Shown: positions 16,849-26,096, counted from the first letter of the stretch. The stretch is 64,000 nt of DNA from Pseudomonas fluorescens (GCF_040448305.1 NZ_CP148752.1:372001-436000), one strand, 5' to 3'. Numbers and translations are program-made. Notes: generated from the sequence alone by a model not told the origin.

Positions 16849-19411
16849 CTCACAAGTACGGCCAGAAACTCTTTCCGAGTATCTGGCGCATCTGCCGATG
16901 ACCGACCAGCAGCGCGCGGAACTCGCGGGCTGCCAGTCTTTCAGCGAATTGCATGAACGCCTGTCATCGTCGATGTTCGACGCCCCGACCGAAGCCGCCC
17001 AGGCTTCGGTGGGCAAACGCCTGACGCTGAGCACTGCCGAAGAGCTGCAGGACGCGGAAATGCTGGTGCTCGACGCCAACGGCCGGGTCTGCCTCAAGGC
17101 GACTCCGCCGATCCGGCGGACCAAGGTTGTGCCGGAGCCGTGGCGCACCAACATTCTGGTGCGTGGCTGGCGCCGGATGACCGGTCGTACCAACCCGCCG
17201 AAGCCGCCGAAGGACGAACGTGTACTGCCGGCCGCGCGCTGGCGTACCGTGGGTTCGATCCGTCGCTACATTCTGTTGCTGCTGATGCTTGGCCAGACCA
17301 TCGTCGCCGGCTGGTACATGAAAGGCATCATGCCGTACCAGGGCTGGTCGTTCGTCGACCTCAACGAAGTGCTGCACCAACCGCTGCTGCAAACCGCCAC
17401 GCAAGTGCTGCCGTACGCCTTGCAGACCAGCATCCTGATCCTGTTCGGGATTCTGTTCTGCTGGGTATCAGCCGGTTTCTGGACCGCGCTGATGGGCTTC
17501 CTCGAATTGCTGACCGGCCACGATAAATACCGTATCTCCGGTAAAAGTGCCGGCAACGAGCCGATTCCGAAGGATGCGCGCACCGCCCTGGTGATGCCGA
17601 TCTGCAACGAAGACGTGCCACGGGTATTCGCCGGCTTGCGGGCGACCTTCGAGTCGGTGGCGGCCACGGGTGACCTGGACCGCTTCGACTTCTTCGTCCT
17701 CAGTGACAGTAACGACGCCGATATCTGTGTCGCCGAGCAACAGGCCTGGCTGGACGTCTGCCGTGAAGCCGGGGGCTTCGGCAAGATCTTCTATCGTCGC
17801 CGCCGTCGTCGCGTAAAACGTAAAAGCGGCAACCTCGACGACTTCTGCCGTCGCTGGGGTGGTGACTACAAGTACATGGTCGTACTCGACGCCGACTCCG
17901 TGATGAGCGGCGAGTGCCTGACCAGTCTGGTGCGCCTGATGGAAGCCACGCCGGATGCCGGGATCATCCAGACCGCGCCACGGGCGTCGGGCATGGACAC
18001 CCTGTATGCGCGCATGCAGCAGTTCGCCACTCGCGTGTATGGCCCGTTGTTCACCGCCGGCCTGCACTTCTGGCAGCTCGGCGAGTCGCACTACTGGGGC
18101 CACAACGCGATCATCCGCATGAAGCCGTTCATCGACCACTGCGCCCTGGCGCCGTTGCCGGGTAAAGGCGCGTTCTCCGGCTCGATCCTGTCCCACGACT
18201 TCGTTGAAGCCGCGTTGATGCGCCGTGCCGGCTGGGGCGTGTGGATTGCCTATGACTTGCCGGGCAGCTATGAAGAACTGCCGCCAAACCTGCTGGACGA
18301 ACTCAAGCGTGACCGTCGTTGGTGCCACGGTAACCTGATGAACTTCCGCCTGTTCCTGGTCAAGGGCATGCACCCGGTGCACCGCGCGGTGTTCCTGACC
18401 GGTGTGATGTCCTACCTGTCGGCGCCGTTGTGGTTCTTCTTCCTGGTGCTGTCGACCGCGCTGCTGGCGGTCAACACGCTGATGGAGCCGCAGTACTTCC
18501 TCGAACCGCGCCAGCTCTATCCGCTGTGGCCGCAATGGCACCCGGACAAGGCGATTGCGCTGTTCTCGACCACCATCGTGCTGCTGTTCCTGCCGAAACT
18601 GTTGAGCATCATCCTGATCTGGGCCAAGGGTGCGAAAGAGTTTGGCGGCAAGTTCAAGGTGACCCTGTCGATGCTGCTGGAGATGCTGTTCTCCATGCTG
18701 CTGGCGCCTGTGCGGATGATCTTCCACACCCGTTTCGTCCTCGCCGCGTTCCTCGGCTGGGCCGCGACCTGGAACTCGCCACAACGTGACGACGACTCCA
18801 CGCCATGGAGCGAAGCGGTCAAGCGCCACGGCCCGCAAACGCTGCTGGGTTTCTTCTGGGCACTGCTGGTGATCTGGCTGAACCCGAGCTTCCTGTGGTG
18901 GCTGGTGCCGATCGTCGGTTCGTTGATGCTGTCGATCCCGGTCTCGGTGATCTCCAGCCGTGTCGGCTTGGGCCTGAAGTCCCGTGACGAGAGCCTGTTC
19001 CTGATTCCTGAGGAATACAATCCGCCGCAGGCCTTGCTGGCCACCGACCAGTACACCCACGAAAACCGCTGGCATGCGCTGAACGACGGCTTCGTCCGTT
19101 CGGTGGTCGATCCACAGCAGAACGCCCTGGCGTGCTCGCTGGCGACTTCCCGGCACAATCAGGCTGAGCCGATTGAGTGGTTGCGGATCGAGCGGGTGCG
19201 GCACGCGATGAAAGTCGGGCCTGAAGGCCTGACCAATAACGAGCGTGTGCAACTGCTGAGCGATCCGGTGGCCCTGGCCCGCTTGCATGAGCAGGTCTGG
19301 AGCGAAGGTCACGCCGAGTGGCTGGGTGCCTGGCGCAAGTCGGTGAAGGCCGATCCCCATGCACCGTTGCTGCCGCTCAAGCCATTGGGCGTGCAGGCCC
19401 AGCCGGCCTGA
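16841..19411 (+). CDS. opgH: OpgH, glucan glucosyltransferase
   Basis: The 856-residue inner-membrane enzyme polymerises glucose from UDP-glucose into the linear beta-1,2 glucan backbone and probably exports it. It has a soluble N-terminus, two helices around residues 145-215, and a GT2 catalytic domain with Asp motifs (DSNDAD, then DADS) and the acceptor motif DRRWCHGN. Several C-terminal spans and a soluble tail follow. Length matches the family. It starts inside the end of opgG. Confidence 0.96.
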   Translation: MSNSQVRPETLSEYLAHLPMTDQQRAELAGCQSFSELHERLSSSMFDAPTEAAQASVGKRLTLSTAEELQDAEMLVLDANGRVCLKATPPIRRTKVVPEPWRTNILVRGWRRMTGRTNPPKPPKDERVLPAARWRTVGSIRRYILLLLMLGQTIVAGWYMKGIMPYQGWSFVDLNEVLHQPLLQTATQVLPYALQTSILILFGILFCWVSAGFWTALMGFLELLTGHDKYRISGKSAGNEPIPKDARTALVMPICNEDVPRVFAGLRATFESVAATGDLDRFDFFVLSDSNDADICVAEQQAWLDVCREAGGFGKIFYRRRRRRVKRKSGNLDDFCRRWGGDYKYMVVLDADSVMSGECLTSLVRLMEATPDAGIIQTAPRASGMDTLYARMQQFATRVYGPLFTAGLHFWQLGESHYWGHNAIIRMKPFIDHCALAPLPGKGAFSGSILSHDFVEAALMRRAGWGVWIAYDLPGSYEELPPNLLDELKRDRRWCHGNLMNFRLFLVKGMHPVHRAVFLTGVMSYLSAPLWFFFLVLSTALLAVNTLMEPQYFLEPRQLYPLWPQWHPDKAIALFSTTIVLLFLPKLLSIILIWAKGAKEFGGKFKVTLSMLLEMLFSMLLAPVRMIFHTRFVLAAFLGWAATWNSPQRDDDSTPWSEAVKRHGPQTLLGFFWALLVIWLNPSFLWWLVPIVGSLMLSIPVSVISSRVGLGLKSRDESLFLIPEEYNPPQALLATDQYTHENRWHALNDGFVRSVVDPQQNALACSLATSRHNQAEPIEWLRIERVRHAMKVGPEGLTNNERVQLLSDPVALARLHEQVWSEGHAEWLGAWRKSVKADPHAPLLPLKPLGVQAQPA

Positions 19412-19420
19412 TGAAAGCCC

Positions 19421-19444
19421 CCCCGCTCCGACTCTGGAGCGGGG
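19421..19444 (+). terminator. Hairpin after opgH
   Basis: CCCCGCTCC (19421-19429) pairs perfectly with GGAGCGGGG (19436-19444) across a 6-base loop, 10 bases after the opgH stop. A T-run is absent, so termination may need the second hairpin just downstream. Confidence 0.6.
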
Positions 19445-19456
19445 ATGTTGATCAAG

Positions 19457-19529
19457 AAAGATCGCAGTCTTCGGTCGCTCCTGCAGGTGTACGCAAACTC
19501 TGCAGGAGCGGTCGAAGGCTGCGATCTTT
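19457..19529. repeat. 30-bp imperfect inverted repeat, REP-like, probable terminator
   Basis: The left arm (19457-19486) and right arm (19500-19529) are inverted copies with about three mismatches, partly G-U compatible. The core reads AAAGATCGCAG and CTGCAGGAGCG, and it ends in a T-run on + and begins with an A-run. It is unlike the GCGAGC REPs. It lies between opgH (+) and the phospholipase-like gene (-), and could end transcription from both sides. Confidence 0.7.
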
Positions 19530-19578
19530 TGCTTTGTATTCCTCAAGCCAAAGAATGCCGCAGCGGTGTGCCCGCCGC

Positions 19579-20451
19579 TTACTGGCCAGACCTGGCCAGA
19601 TTCAACGCAATGCATTGCTCAACAATGCCCGTATCCTGAAAGAAGTCGGCGTTGATGATGTTGAACACCTGATGCTGGGGGTGGAACACCTCTGCCCACA
19701 CCGTGGTATTACGCGGGAGACGTACGGGCCCTCCGATGGGGTCGTAAACGGTAGCCGACAGGGATGTCATGGCTGAGGTCGAGGCCTCTTTCCTGGCTGT
19801 GTTCACAATAAAGCTTTCGAGGTCTGCCCTGGACGTGAGGTTTTTGCCGGTCCACAAATGCCTGATGTTGTCCCAGTACGCTCCGCCATTCCAACAAATG
19901 ATCACGTTATTATTGGGATAATTCCGTTTGATTTCGGCCAGGGTAAGTTGACGGGCGGCCGGAGGAATAAGCAGGTGATTGAGTTGGCTTAACTTTTTTT
20001 TGAAGCGCTCCAAGCTGTTTTTCAGATTTCTGCCTGTGTCGAAACTGTGGATGTCCAGTATTACCAGTTCACCGTAATTATTTTCTGCGAAAGAGCGGAC
20101 GGCTGAAATGCATGGGTCGATATTTCTGCCGTCGAGTACATGACTGCATTGAAATAATTCGGTGAACTTGTAGCTCGGCATTTTGCCTCCGCCAGTATCC
20201 TTTTTGTAACTATTGTCGACAATGCGTAAATCCAGAACGCGGGCGCCCTGATTGAGTTGAGTCAGAAAAATATTATCCTGGCAGGCCGCCCAATGTCCGC
20301 CAATGGGATCCACCGACCCGCGGTCCATGCCGGAATTATGCGCAGAGGGTAATGCGAGTTGATGAACCCGCATGTTTTTGATTTTTTCGTAAATGGATGT
20401 CATCCAGGCGTTGTTGGGGATGCTGTTGGAGGTGATCGGGGAGATGTTCAT
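19579..20451 (-). CDS. PI-PLC X-domain-like phosphodiesterase
   Basis: The 290-residue protein resembles bacterial phosphatidylinositol-specific phospholipase C (TIM-barrel X domain). It has LPSAHNSG with His38 in the first catalytic position, LDLR with Arg76, a second His104 in QCSHVL, and an ILDIH strand. Asp follows the first His in Bacillus PI-PLC; here it is Asn39. No signal peptide or lipobox is evident, so it may be cytosolic or exported by another route. Its substrate is not known. Codon use and base composition are AT-richer than in flanking genes, and it sits alone between two core genes, which suggests acquisition. Confidence 0.72.
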   Translation of the reverse strand: MNISPITSNSIPNNAWMTSIYEKIKNMRVHQLALPSAHNSGMDRGSVDPIGGHWAACQDNIFLTQLNQGARVLDLRIVDNSYKKDTGGGKMPSYKFTELFQCSHVLDGRNIDPCISAVRSFAENNYGELVILDIHSFDTGRNLKNSLERFKKKLSQLNHLLIPPAARQLTLAEIKRNYPNNNVIICWNGGAYWDNIRHLWTGKNLTSRADLESFIVNTARKEASTSAMTSLSATVYDPIGGPVRLPRNTTVWAEVFHPQHQVFNIINADFFQDTGIVEQCIALNLARSGQ

Positions 20452-20833
20452 ACTTCACTCCTTGTGAAATAAGTCGACCGTATCTGCTGCTGAATAATTA
20501 GTAAGTTGCCAGGCAGTGCAAAGAGTGCGGTCGATGTTGTTAATTGAGAAGTTAAACTAGCATGCAGATAAAAATGTTGTGAGGTGGTTAGTTTTTCTTG
20601 AGGTTTTTAGAAGATGACTTTTCCGTGGTGCTAAAAGTATGGTCACGAAGGAAAATTTAGAAGTTCAAATTTAAAGTCGATGCATTTGTGCAGATGATGC
20701 GGGCAGGATAAGGAGTCCTGATTTGGAGGGGTGTACAGTTTTTAGGGCTATTAGTTGTAATGGGTATTTATTTTGATGGGTTTGGTAAGTTTGACTTGCG
20801 GTTTGGCAAATTGATTTATCGGACTCTACACAT
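20452..20833. other. AT-rich non-coding stretch upstream of the PLC-like gene
   Basis: About 380 bases are visibly poorer in G and C than the rest of the window and hold no supported gene. Several A/T runs could serve as promoters for the leftward PLC-like gene, but no clear -35/-10 pair stands out. Together with that gene it forms a compositional island of about 1.3 kb. Confidence 0.6.
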
Positions 20834-20866
20834 AAAAAACCGGTCGGCGCGGGGAGCGCCGACCGG
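20834..20866 (-). terminator. Intrinsic terminator of the chemoreceptor gene
   Basis: Read on the minus strand, CCGGTCGGCGC and its complement form an 11-bp perfect stem (20840-20850 with 20856-20866) with a 5-base loop. A run of six T (A-run 20834-20839 on +) follows. It lies about 35 bases past the chemoreceptor stop. Confidence 0.93.
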
Positions 20867-20900
20867 CTCATATCGACACGTGGCGAAGCTGCAAGGTTTT

Positions 20901-22817
20901 TTAAACTTTGAACCGCCCTACCAGCATCTGCAAATGCGTCCCCAACCGCGCCAGCTCAACGCTGGACGCCGCCGTCTCTTCACTCGCCGCCGACGTCTGA
21001 TCCGACACATCCCGCACATTCAGCACGCTACGGTTGATCTCTTCAGCCACGGCGCTCTGCTGTTCAGCGGCTGCAGCAATCTGCTGATTCATTGCCTGAA
21101 TCGCCGAGACGGTGCGGGTGATGCTTTCCAGTGAGCCGCCGGCGCGGCGGGTCAACTCTACGCTGCTGTCGGTCAGGCTGCGGCTGTTGTCCATGATGGT
21201 CGCCACTTGCTGGGTGCCGTTTTGCAGGCCGACGATCAGCTCTTCGATCTCTTCGGTGGACTTCTGAGTGCGCTGGGCCAGGCTGCGGACTTCGTCGGCG
21301 ACCACGGCAAAACCACGTCCGGCTTCACCGGCGCGGGCTGCTTCGATGGCGGCGTTGAGCGCCAACAGGTTGGTTTGCTGGGCCACGGACTTGATGACGT
21401 CGAGCACGCTGCCGATCTTGTCGCTTTCGCGCTGGAGTTCGCCCATGGCCTCGGTGGAGTGACCGACTTCCTTGGCCAGGCGTTCGATCTGGGCGATGGC
21501 TTCACCGACCACTTTGTCGCCCTCACGAGCTTGCTGGTCGGCGGCGACGGCGGCTTCGGAGGCTTCTTCGGCGTTGCGCGCAACTTCCTGCACGGTGGCG
21601 GCCATTTCGTTCATGGCAGTGGCGACCTGATCGGTCTCGACCTTCTGGCTGTTGACTCCGGCGCTGGTCTGCTCGGTGACGGCTGACAACTCTTCGGCGG
21701 CGCTGGCGATCTGCGTGACGCCATCGCTGATGCCGCCGATCAGTTCGCGCAAGCCCTGGGTCATGCTCTGCATGGCACGCTGCAACTGGCCGAGTTCGTC
21801 GCGGCGCTGCGACGTCAGGTTGTGGGTCAGGTCGCCACTGGCGACGCGCTGTGCCACGACCAGGGTCTGGTTCAATGGAATGATGATCTGCCGGGTGATC
21901 GCCCAGGCGGCCAGCAGGCCGAAGGCGATGGCCAGAGCGGTGGCGAGGGTCAGCATGTTCTTGGCATGGGCGGCGTCGGTGTCGCGCACGACGGTTTGCG
22001 AGACGGTGAGTTTCTGGCTCATGTCCACCAGGATGTCGCCTTGGGCAGACATGCGTACCAGGGCCTTGGCGCTGGCCACCTGGGAGTCGCGGAACTGGCT
22101 GACGGCGGCACGGTAGGCCTTCAGTGAATCAGTCGCCTGTTGCAGGTTGGCGATGTGTTCTTCAGGCAGTTTGGCCGGCAGACTCTCGAGGTTCTTCAGG
22201 GCGTTGTCGATCGCGTCGAGGGCTGGCTGTTCGGCTTCGCTCTTGCCGCTGTAGGTGTAGCCGCGAACCTGGAAACGCGCCTGCTGGATCAGTTTGCTCA
22301 GGTCGATCACGCTGTTGAACGCCGCCACGCTGTCGCCTTGGAGTATGGATTTTTCCACTTCGGCGACGCGGGTCACGGCATTGTCGGCGGTGGCGCCGAG
22401 TTTGCTGCGGGCGTCTTCACGTTGGGCGCCGGCCTGGGTCATGTCGTTGAAGGCACGACGGTATTCGGCGACAGCGGCCAGTTGTTGATCGACCATGGCC
22501 GTATCGGCCGGTTGCTCGATCAGGCCACGGGCAGTCTGCAGGCCGCTTTCGAGCTTGCCCAACAGATCGTTGACGGCGCCGGGACCCTGTTCACCGCGAC
22601 GCATCTCGTAATCCAGGCGGGCAATGCGCAGGTCTTTGGTCAGGTCGTTGAGACTGGCGATGAACCCCAGTTTATCGCCACGGCTGGTCACGCCGCTCAG
22701 GCCGCTCCAGCCGGTGAAGGTGATCAGCAGGGTGAGTAACAGCACCAGGCCGAAGCCGATCCCCAGCTTGCGTTTGACGCTGACGTTTCCCAGATTCTCG
22801 GCTAGCCATTGGTACAT
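20901..22817 (-). CDS. Methyl-accepting chemotaxis protein with HBM-type sensor domain
   Basis: The 638-residue chemoreceptor has membrane helices at about 17-36 and 288-308. They enclose a periplasmic, all-helical region of about 250 residues, the size of a helical bimodular (HBM) domain as in P. putida McpS. A HAMP domain follows (about 309-361), then a long cytoplasmic coiled coil with the invariant hairpin tip (EAARAGEAGRGFAVVADEV). There is no C-terminal CheR/CheB tethering pentapeptide. McpS-type domains bind organic acids; the ligand of this one cannot be read from sequence. It is monocistronic, with its own terminator. Confidence 0.92.
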   Translation of the reverse strand: MYQWLAENLGNVSVKRKLGIGFGLVLLLTLLITFTGWSGLSGVTSRGDKLGFIASLNDLTKDLRIARLDYEMRRGEQGPGAVNDLLGKLESGLQTARGLIEQPADTAMVDQQLAAVAEYRRAFNDMTQAGAQREDARSKLGATADNAVTRVAEVEKSILQGDSVAAFNSVIDLSKLIQQARFQVRGYTYSGKSEAEQPALDAIDNALKNLESLPAKLPEEHIANLQQATDSLKAYRAAVSQFRDSQVASAKALVRMSAQGDILVDMSQKLTVSQTVVRDTDAAHAKNMLTLATALAIAFGLLAAWAITRQIIIPLNQTLVVAQRVASGDLTHNLTSQRRDELGQLQRAMQSMTQGLRELIGGISDGVTQIASAAEELSAVTEQTSAGVNSQKVETDQVATAMNEMAATVQEVARNAEEASEAAVAADQQAREGDKVVGEAIAQIERLAKEVGHSTEAMGELQRESDKIGSVLDVIKSVAQQTNLLALNAAIEAARAGEAGRGFAVVADEVRSLAQRTQKSTEEIEELIVGLQNGTQQVATIMDNSRSLTDSSVELTRRAGGSLESITRTVSAIQAMNQQIAAAAEQQSAVAEEINRSVLNVRDVSDQTSAASEETAASSVELARLGTHLQMLVGRFKV

Positions 22818-22916
22818 GCTGAAACTCCCTGGACCACAATTTGGTTTTATGGGGGATGTATCGGCAGGGGTGCGAGGTTCTGTAGGCGCTGCCCGATATA
22901 TGGGCGGATGATGAAG

Positions 22917-23005
22917 TGTAGGAGCGAGCCTGCTCGCGATGGCGGCGGATCAGCCGACATTGATGTGGCTGGTACACCGCCATCGCGAGCAGGCTCGCTC
23001 CTACA
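22917..23005. repeat. REPIN between the chemoreceptor and rsmE
   Basis: Inverted arms TGTAGGAGCGAGCCTGCTCG and its complement enclose an interior with ACATTGATGTGGCTGG. It is of the AGG-core, CTCCTACA subclass. Confidence 0.9.
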
Positions 23006-23021
23006 GGGTAAATGTGTGATC

Positions 23022-23729
23022 TCAGAAAAGTCGTGCGAGCAGCGCGGTCACGGCGGTTTCGACGCGCAGGATGCGCTCGCCCAGTTGCACCGGTTGCAGG
23101 CCGGACTTGCCCAGCAGGTCGATCTCATAGGGAATCCAGCCACCCTCGGGGCCGATGGCCAGGGTCACGGGTTCACTCAAGGCGCGAGGGCAGGGCGGGT
23201 AATTGCCCGGATGCCCCACCAAGCCGAGGGTGCCTTCGGTAATCGCCGGCAGACGGTCTTCGACGAAGGGCTTGAAGCGCTTCTCGATCACAACTTGCGG
23301 CAGCACGCTGTCCCGCGCCTGTTCGAGGCCGAGGATCAACTGTTCGCGAATTGCCTCAGGCTCCAGGAAGGGGGTCTGCCAGAAGCTCTTCTCGACGCGA
23401 TAGCTGTTGACCAGCACGATCCGTGGCACACCCATGGCCGCCACGGTCTGGAACACCCTGCGCAGCATCTTGGGGCGTGGCAGGGCCAATACCAGGGTCA
23501 ATGGCAGCTTGGCTGGTGGTGGCTGGTCGAGGGTGACGCGCAATTCTGCTTCGTCGGCGTCCAGGCGCAGCACTTCGGCCGAACCCATCAGCCCGCCGAT
23601 CCGCCCGACGCGCATGCTGTCACCGACTTCGCAGCGGTGGACTTCCTGCATGTGGGTCAACCGGCGATCACGCAGGACCACCCGGTCGGCCGCAATGAAA
23701 TCGGCATCGATGAGGAGCAGCAGGTTCAC
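23022..23729 (-). CDS. rsmE: RsmE, 16S rRNA m3U1498 methyltransferase
   Basis: The 235-residue SPOUT-class enzyme methylates N3 of U1498 in the 30S decoding region with S-adenosylmethionine. It has the N-terminal PUA-like RNA-binding half and the C-terminal knotted half, with the motifs AIGPEGG and QLGERILRVETA that bind the cofactor. The start is a GTG (23729) whose sequence overlaps the tatC stop (GTGA), so it is translationally coupled to tatC and ends the long minus-strand run. Confidence 0.95.
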   Translation of the reverse strand: MNLLLLIDADFIAADRVVLRDRRLTHMQEVHRCEVGDSMRVGRIGGLMGSAEVLRLDADEAELRVTLDQPPPAKLPLTLVLALPRPKMLRRVFQTVAAMGVPRIVLVNSYRVEKSFWQTPFLEPEAIREQLILGLEQARDSVLPQVVIEKRFKPFVEDRLPAITEGTLGLVGHPGNYPPCPRALSEPVTLAIGPEGGWIPYEIDLLGKSGLQPVQLGERILRVETAVTALLARLF

Positions 23730-24520
23730 GCTTGGGTCGCTGGCGGCTGGTCGTTGTGATCGTCAGCCGGTTGGTCGTCCGGATGCTCGCCACGTTTGCT
23801 GATCAGGCTGCCAAACAGGATGCCGATCTCGAACAACAGCCACATCGGCACGGCCAGCAGGGTCTGCGAGAAGATGTCCGGCGGCGTTAGGATCATGCCG
23901 ACCACGAAGCAGCCGATGATCACGTACGGGCGGATTTTCTTCAGGTATTTGACGTCGACCACGCCGATCCACACCAGCAGCACCACGGCCACCGGGATTT
24001 CGAACGCCACACCGAAGGCGAAGAACAGCGTCATGACGAAATCGAGGTAGCTGGTGATGTCAGTCATCATTTCCACGCCGGCCGGGGTGGCGGAGGCGAA
24101 GAACTTGAAGATCAGCGGGAACACCAGGAAATAGGCGAACGCCATGCCGGCGTAGAACAGAAAGATGCTGGAGACCAGCAAGGGCACGGCGATGCGCTTT
24201 TCATGCTTGTACAGGCCCGGGGCGATGAAACCCCAGATCTGGTGCAGGATCACCGGGATGGCCAGGAACAGCGAGACCATCATCGTCAGCTTCAGTGGCG
24301 TCAGGAACGGCGACGACACATCGGTGGCAATCATCGTCGCGCCGGCGGGCAGGTACGCGCGCAGCGGCGTGGAGACGAAGGTGTAGATCTGCTGGGTGAA
24401 GGCGAACAGCCCGGCAAAGATGATGAAGATCGCCGCTACGCAGCGCAGCAGACGGGTACGCAACTCGGTGAGGTGCGAAACCAGCGGCATGTGCTGGTCG
24501 TTTTCAGGAAGATCGCTCAT
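23726..24520 (-). CDS. tatC: TatC, twin-arginine translocase receptor subunit
   Basis: The 264-residue inner-membrane protein has six spans and the family's N-terminal MPLVSHLTELRTRLL region, which binds twin-arginine signal peptides with TatB. FSPLRAYLP-like and FYAGMAFAYF motifs are visible. Charged, low-complexity residues form the C-terminal tail. The start overlaps the tatB stop by four bases. It works with TatA and TatB to export folded proteins. Confidence 0.96.
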   Translation of the reverse strand: MSDLPENDQHMPLVSHLTELRTRLLRCVAAIFIIFAGLFAFTQQIYTFVSTPLRAYLPAGATMIATDVSSPFLTPLKLTMMVSLFLAIPVILHQIWGFIAPGLYKHEKRIAVPLLVSSIFLFYAGMAFAYFLVFPLIFKFFASATPAGVEMMTDITSYLDFVMTLFFAFGVAFEIPVAVVLLVWIGVVDVKYLKKIRPYVIIGCFVVGMILTPPDIFSQTLLAVPMWLLFEIGILFGSLISKRGEHPDDQPADDHNDQPPATQA

Positions 24521-24969
24521 GGGGCTCGCGGCGGCAGTGTTGGGTCATGAGGGGCCGACGCAACGGGCGCAGCCGCGGGTGTAACGGGTTCAACCGGAGT
24601 GGCTGCAACAACGGGCGCAGGTTCGACAGGCGCGACAACGGGAGCAGGTGTCGGGTCGACAGCAGCGGCAGGCGCATGAATCGTCTGCGCGCCCACGTGC
24701 TCCACCGGCGTCGGCTCCTGCTGGGTCGGCGTGAAGATCTTCCGCGCCTCCTGCTCAAGCGACAGGATGTGCTCGTTGTGCAGTTGCCGACGAATCTCGT
24801 CGGCACCGATTTCACGTTCAACTTCCTGTTTGATTGCGTTGAAGCTGCGCTTCAGACGCCCGACCCACAGGCCGGCGGTGCGCGCAGCGCCCGGCAAGCG
24901 CTCGGGACCCAGCACCAGCAGGGCGACGAGGCCGACAAGCAGCAGTTCAGAGAAGCTGATACCAAACAT
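24517..24969 (-). CDS. tatB: TatB, twin-arginine translocase subunit
   Basis: The 150-residue protein has one N-terminal membrane helix (about 5-21), the hinge GPERLP, an amphipathic helix and a charged helix. A Pro/Ala/Val-rich tail follows (about 85-150). The glutamate in FGISFSELL is the conserved polar residue of TatB. It overlaps tatC by four bases and starts 10 bases after tatA. Confidence 0.95.
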   Translation of the reverse strand: MFGISFSELLLVGLVALLVLGPERLPGAARTAGLWVGRLKRSFNAIKQEVEREIGADEIRRQLHNEHILSLEQEARKIFTPTQQEPTPVEHVGAQTIHAPAAAVDPTPAPVVAPVEPAPVVAATPVEPVTPAAAPVASAPHDPTLPPRAP

Positions 24970-24979
24970 TAGTCAGTGC

Positions 24980-25252
24980 TCACACGTCTTTGCGGATCGG
25001 CTCTTCGACTTTCTGTGCCTGCACGTCGATGGTGTGCGGCTGGTTCACGGATGCCTGTGGCTGAACCGGAGGAACCGGTTGGGCCGGGGTCGCATTCGGG
25101 TCGGCCGGCTTTTCGTCGTCGTTCATGGCTTTCTTGAAGCCCTTGATCGATTCGCCGACGTCGGTGCCGAGGTTTTTCAGTTTCTTGGTGCCGAATACCA
25201 GTACCACGACCACCAGAATGACGACCCAGTGTTTCCAGTCAAAAATGCCCAT
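24980..25252 (-). CDS. tatA: TatA, twin-arginine translocase pore subunit
   Basis: The 90-residue protein has the short N-terminal membrane helix (about 6-20), the FGTKKL hinge and an amphipathic helix (about 27-45), followed by a Pro-rich tail. It oligomerises to form the translocation path for folded substrates. A 25-base gap separates it from hisE, with GGAG in front of the ATG. Confidence 0.95.
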   Translation of the reverse strand: MGIFDWKHWVVILVVVVLVFGTKKLKNLGTDVGESIKGFKKAMNDDEKPADPNATPAQPVPPVQPQASVNQPHTIDVQAQKVEEPIRKDV

Positions 25253-25277
25253 GCTGCTGCTCCTCTCTAATAGTTAT

Positions 25278-25610
25278 TCAGGCGGACGGGCGCGAGGCTT
25301 TCTCGGCGTGTCCGGAGAGACCGAAACGACGGTCCAGTTCATCGAGTACAGCCTGTGGATGCTGCCCCAATTGGGCGAGCATGACCATGCTGTGGAACCA
25401 CAGATCGGCGGTTTCGTAGATCACATCGCTGCAGTCGCCGCTGACGGCGGCGTCCTTGGCGGCAATGATGGTTTCGACCGACTCTTCGCCGACTTTTTCC
25501 AGAATCTTGTTCAAGCCCTTGTGGTACAGGCTGGCGACGTACGAGCTGTCGGCGGCGGCGCCTTTGCGCTCCTCCAGTACCTCGGCGAGGCGGGTGAGAG
25601 TGTCACTCAT
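25278..25610 (-). CDS. hisE: HisE, phosphoribosyl-ATP pyrophosphatase
   Basis: The 110-residue cytosolic enzyme cleaves PR-ATP to PR-AMP in step 2 of histidine biosynthesis. The all-alpha MazG-like fold is shown by the EE/D motif region (GEESVETIIAAKD) and SDVIYETADLWFH. In Pseudomonas it is separate from hisI, not fused as in enteric bacteria. Its start lies 8 bases inside the end of hisI. Confidence 0.96.
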   Translation of the reverse strand: MSDTLTRLAEVLEERKGAAADSSYVASLYHKGLNKILEKVGEESVETIIAAKDAAVSGDCSDVIYETADLWFHSMVMLAQLGQHPQAVLDELDRRFGLSGHAEKASRPSA

Positions 25611-26004
25611 GTTTATGCCCTGCGGAATAGATGGCGTGCGGATCTTTCAGGACCGGGTCGACGGTTGTCCAGTCGCCGTTCTCATAGACGCGGTAGAAGC
25701 AGCTCTGGCGGCCGGTATGACAGGCGATGTCGCCGATCTGCTCGACCATCAGGATGATGACGTCGGCGTCGCAGTCCAGGCGCATCTCGTGCAGGGTTTG
25801 CACATGGCCGGACTCTTCGCCCTTGCGCCACAGCTTGCCACGGGAGCGTGACCAGTAAATGGCGCGGTTCTCGGCAGCGGTCAGTTCCAGTGCTTCGCGG
25901 TTCATCCAGGCCATCATCAGGACGCGCCCGGTCTTGTGATCCTGGGCGATGGCCGGCACCAGGCCGTCAGCGTCCCACTTGATCTCGTCCAGCCAGTTTT
26001 TCAT
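25603..26004 (-). CDS. hisI: HisI, phosphoribosyl-AMP cyclohydrolase
   Basis: The 133-residue enzyme opens the adenine ring of PR-AMP (step 3 of histidine biosynthesis). The zinc and magnesium ligands are seen in LDCDADVIILM and in the cysteines of CHTGRQSCFYR; MAWMNREAL and YWSRSRGKLW are further family motifs. It overlaps hisE by 8 bases. It follows ubiB after a 92-base gap in which I see no clear signal. Confidence 0.96.
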   Translation of the reverse strand: MKNWLDEIKWDADGLVPAIAQDHKTGRVLMMAWMNREALELTAAENRAIYWSRSRGKLWRKGEESGHVQTLHEMRLDCDADVIILMVEQIGDIACHTGRQSCFYRVYENGDWTTVDPVLKDPHAIYSAGHKHE

Positions 26005-26096
26005 CTACGACTCCGATACGGGCCCGCACTTCAATAATCGGCGGGCCTACGTTCAATGCAGCGTCCAAACAGTGTGCCAGCGTGTTGCGCGACTGG

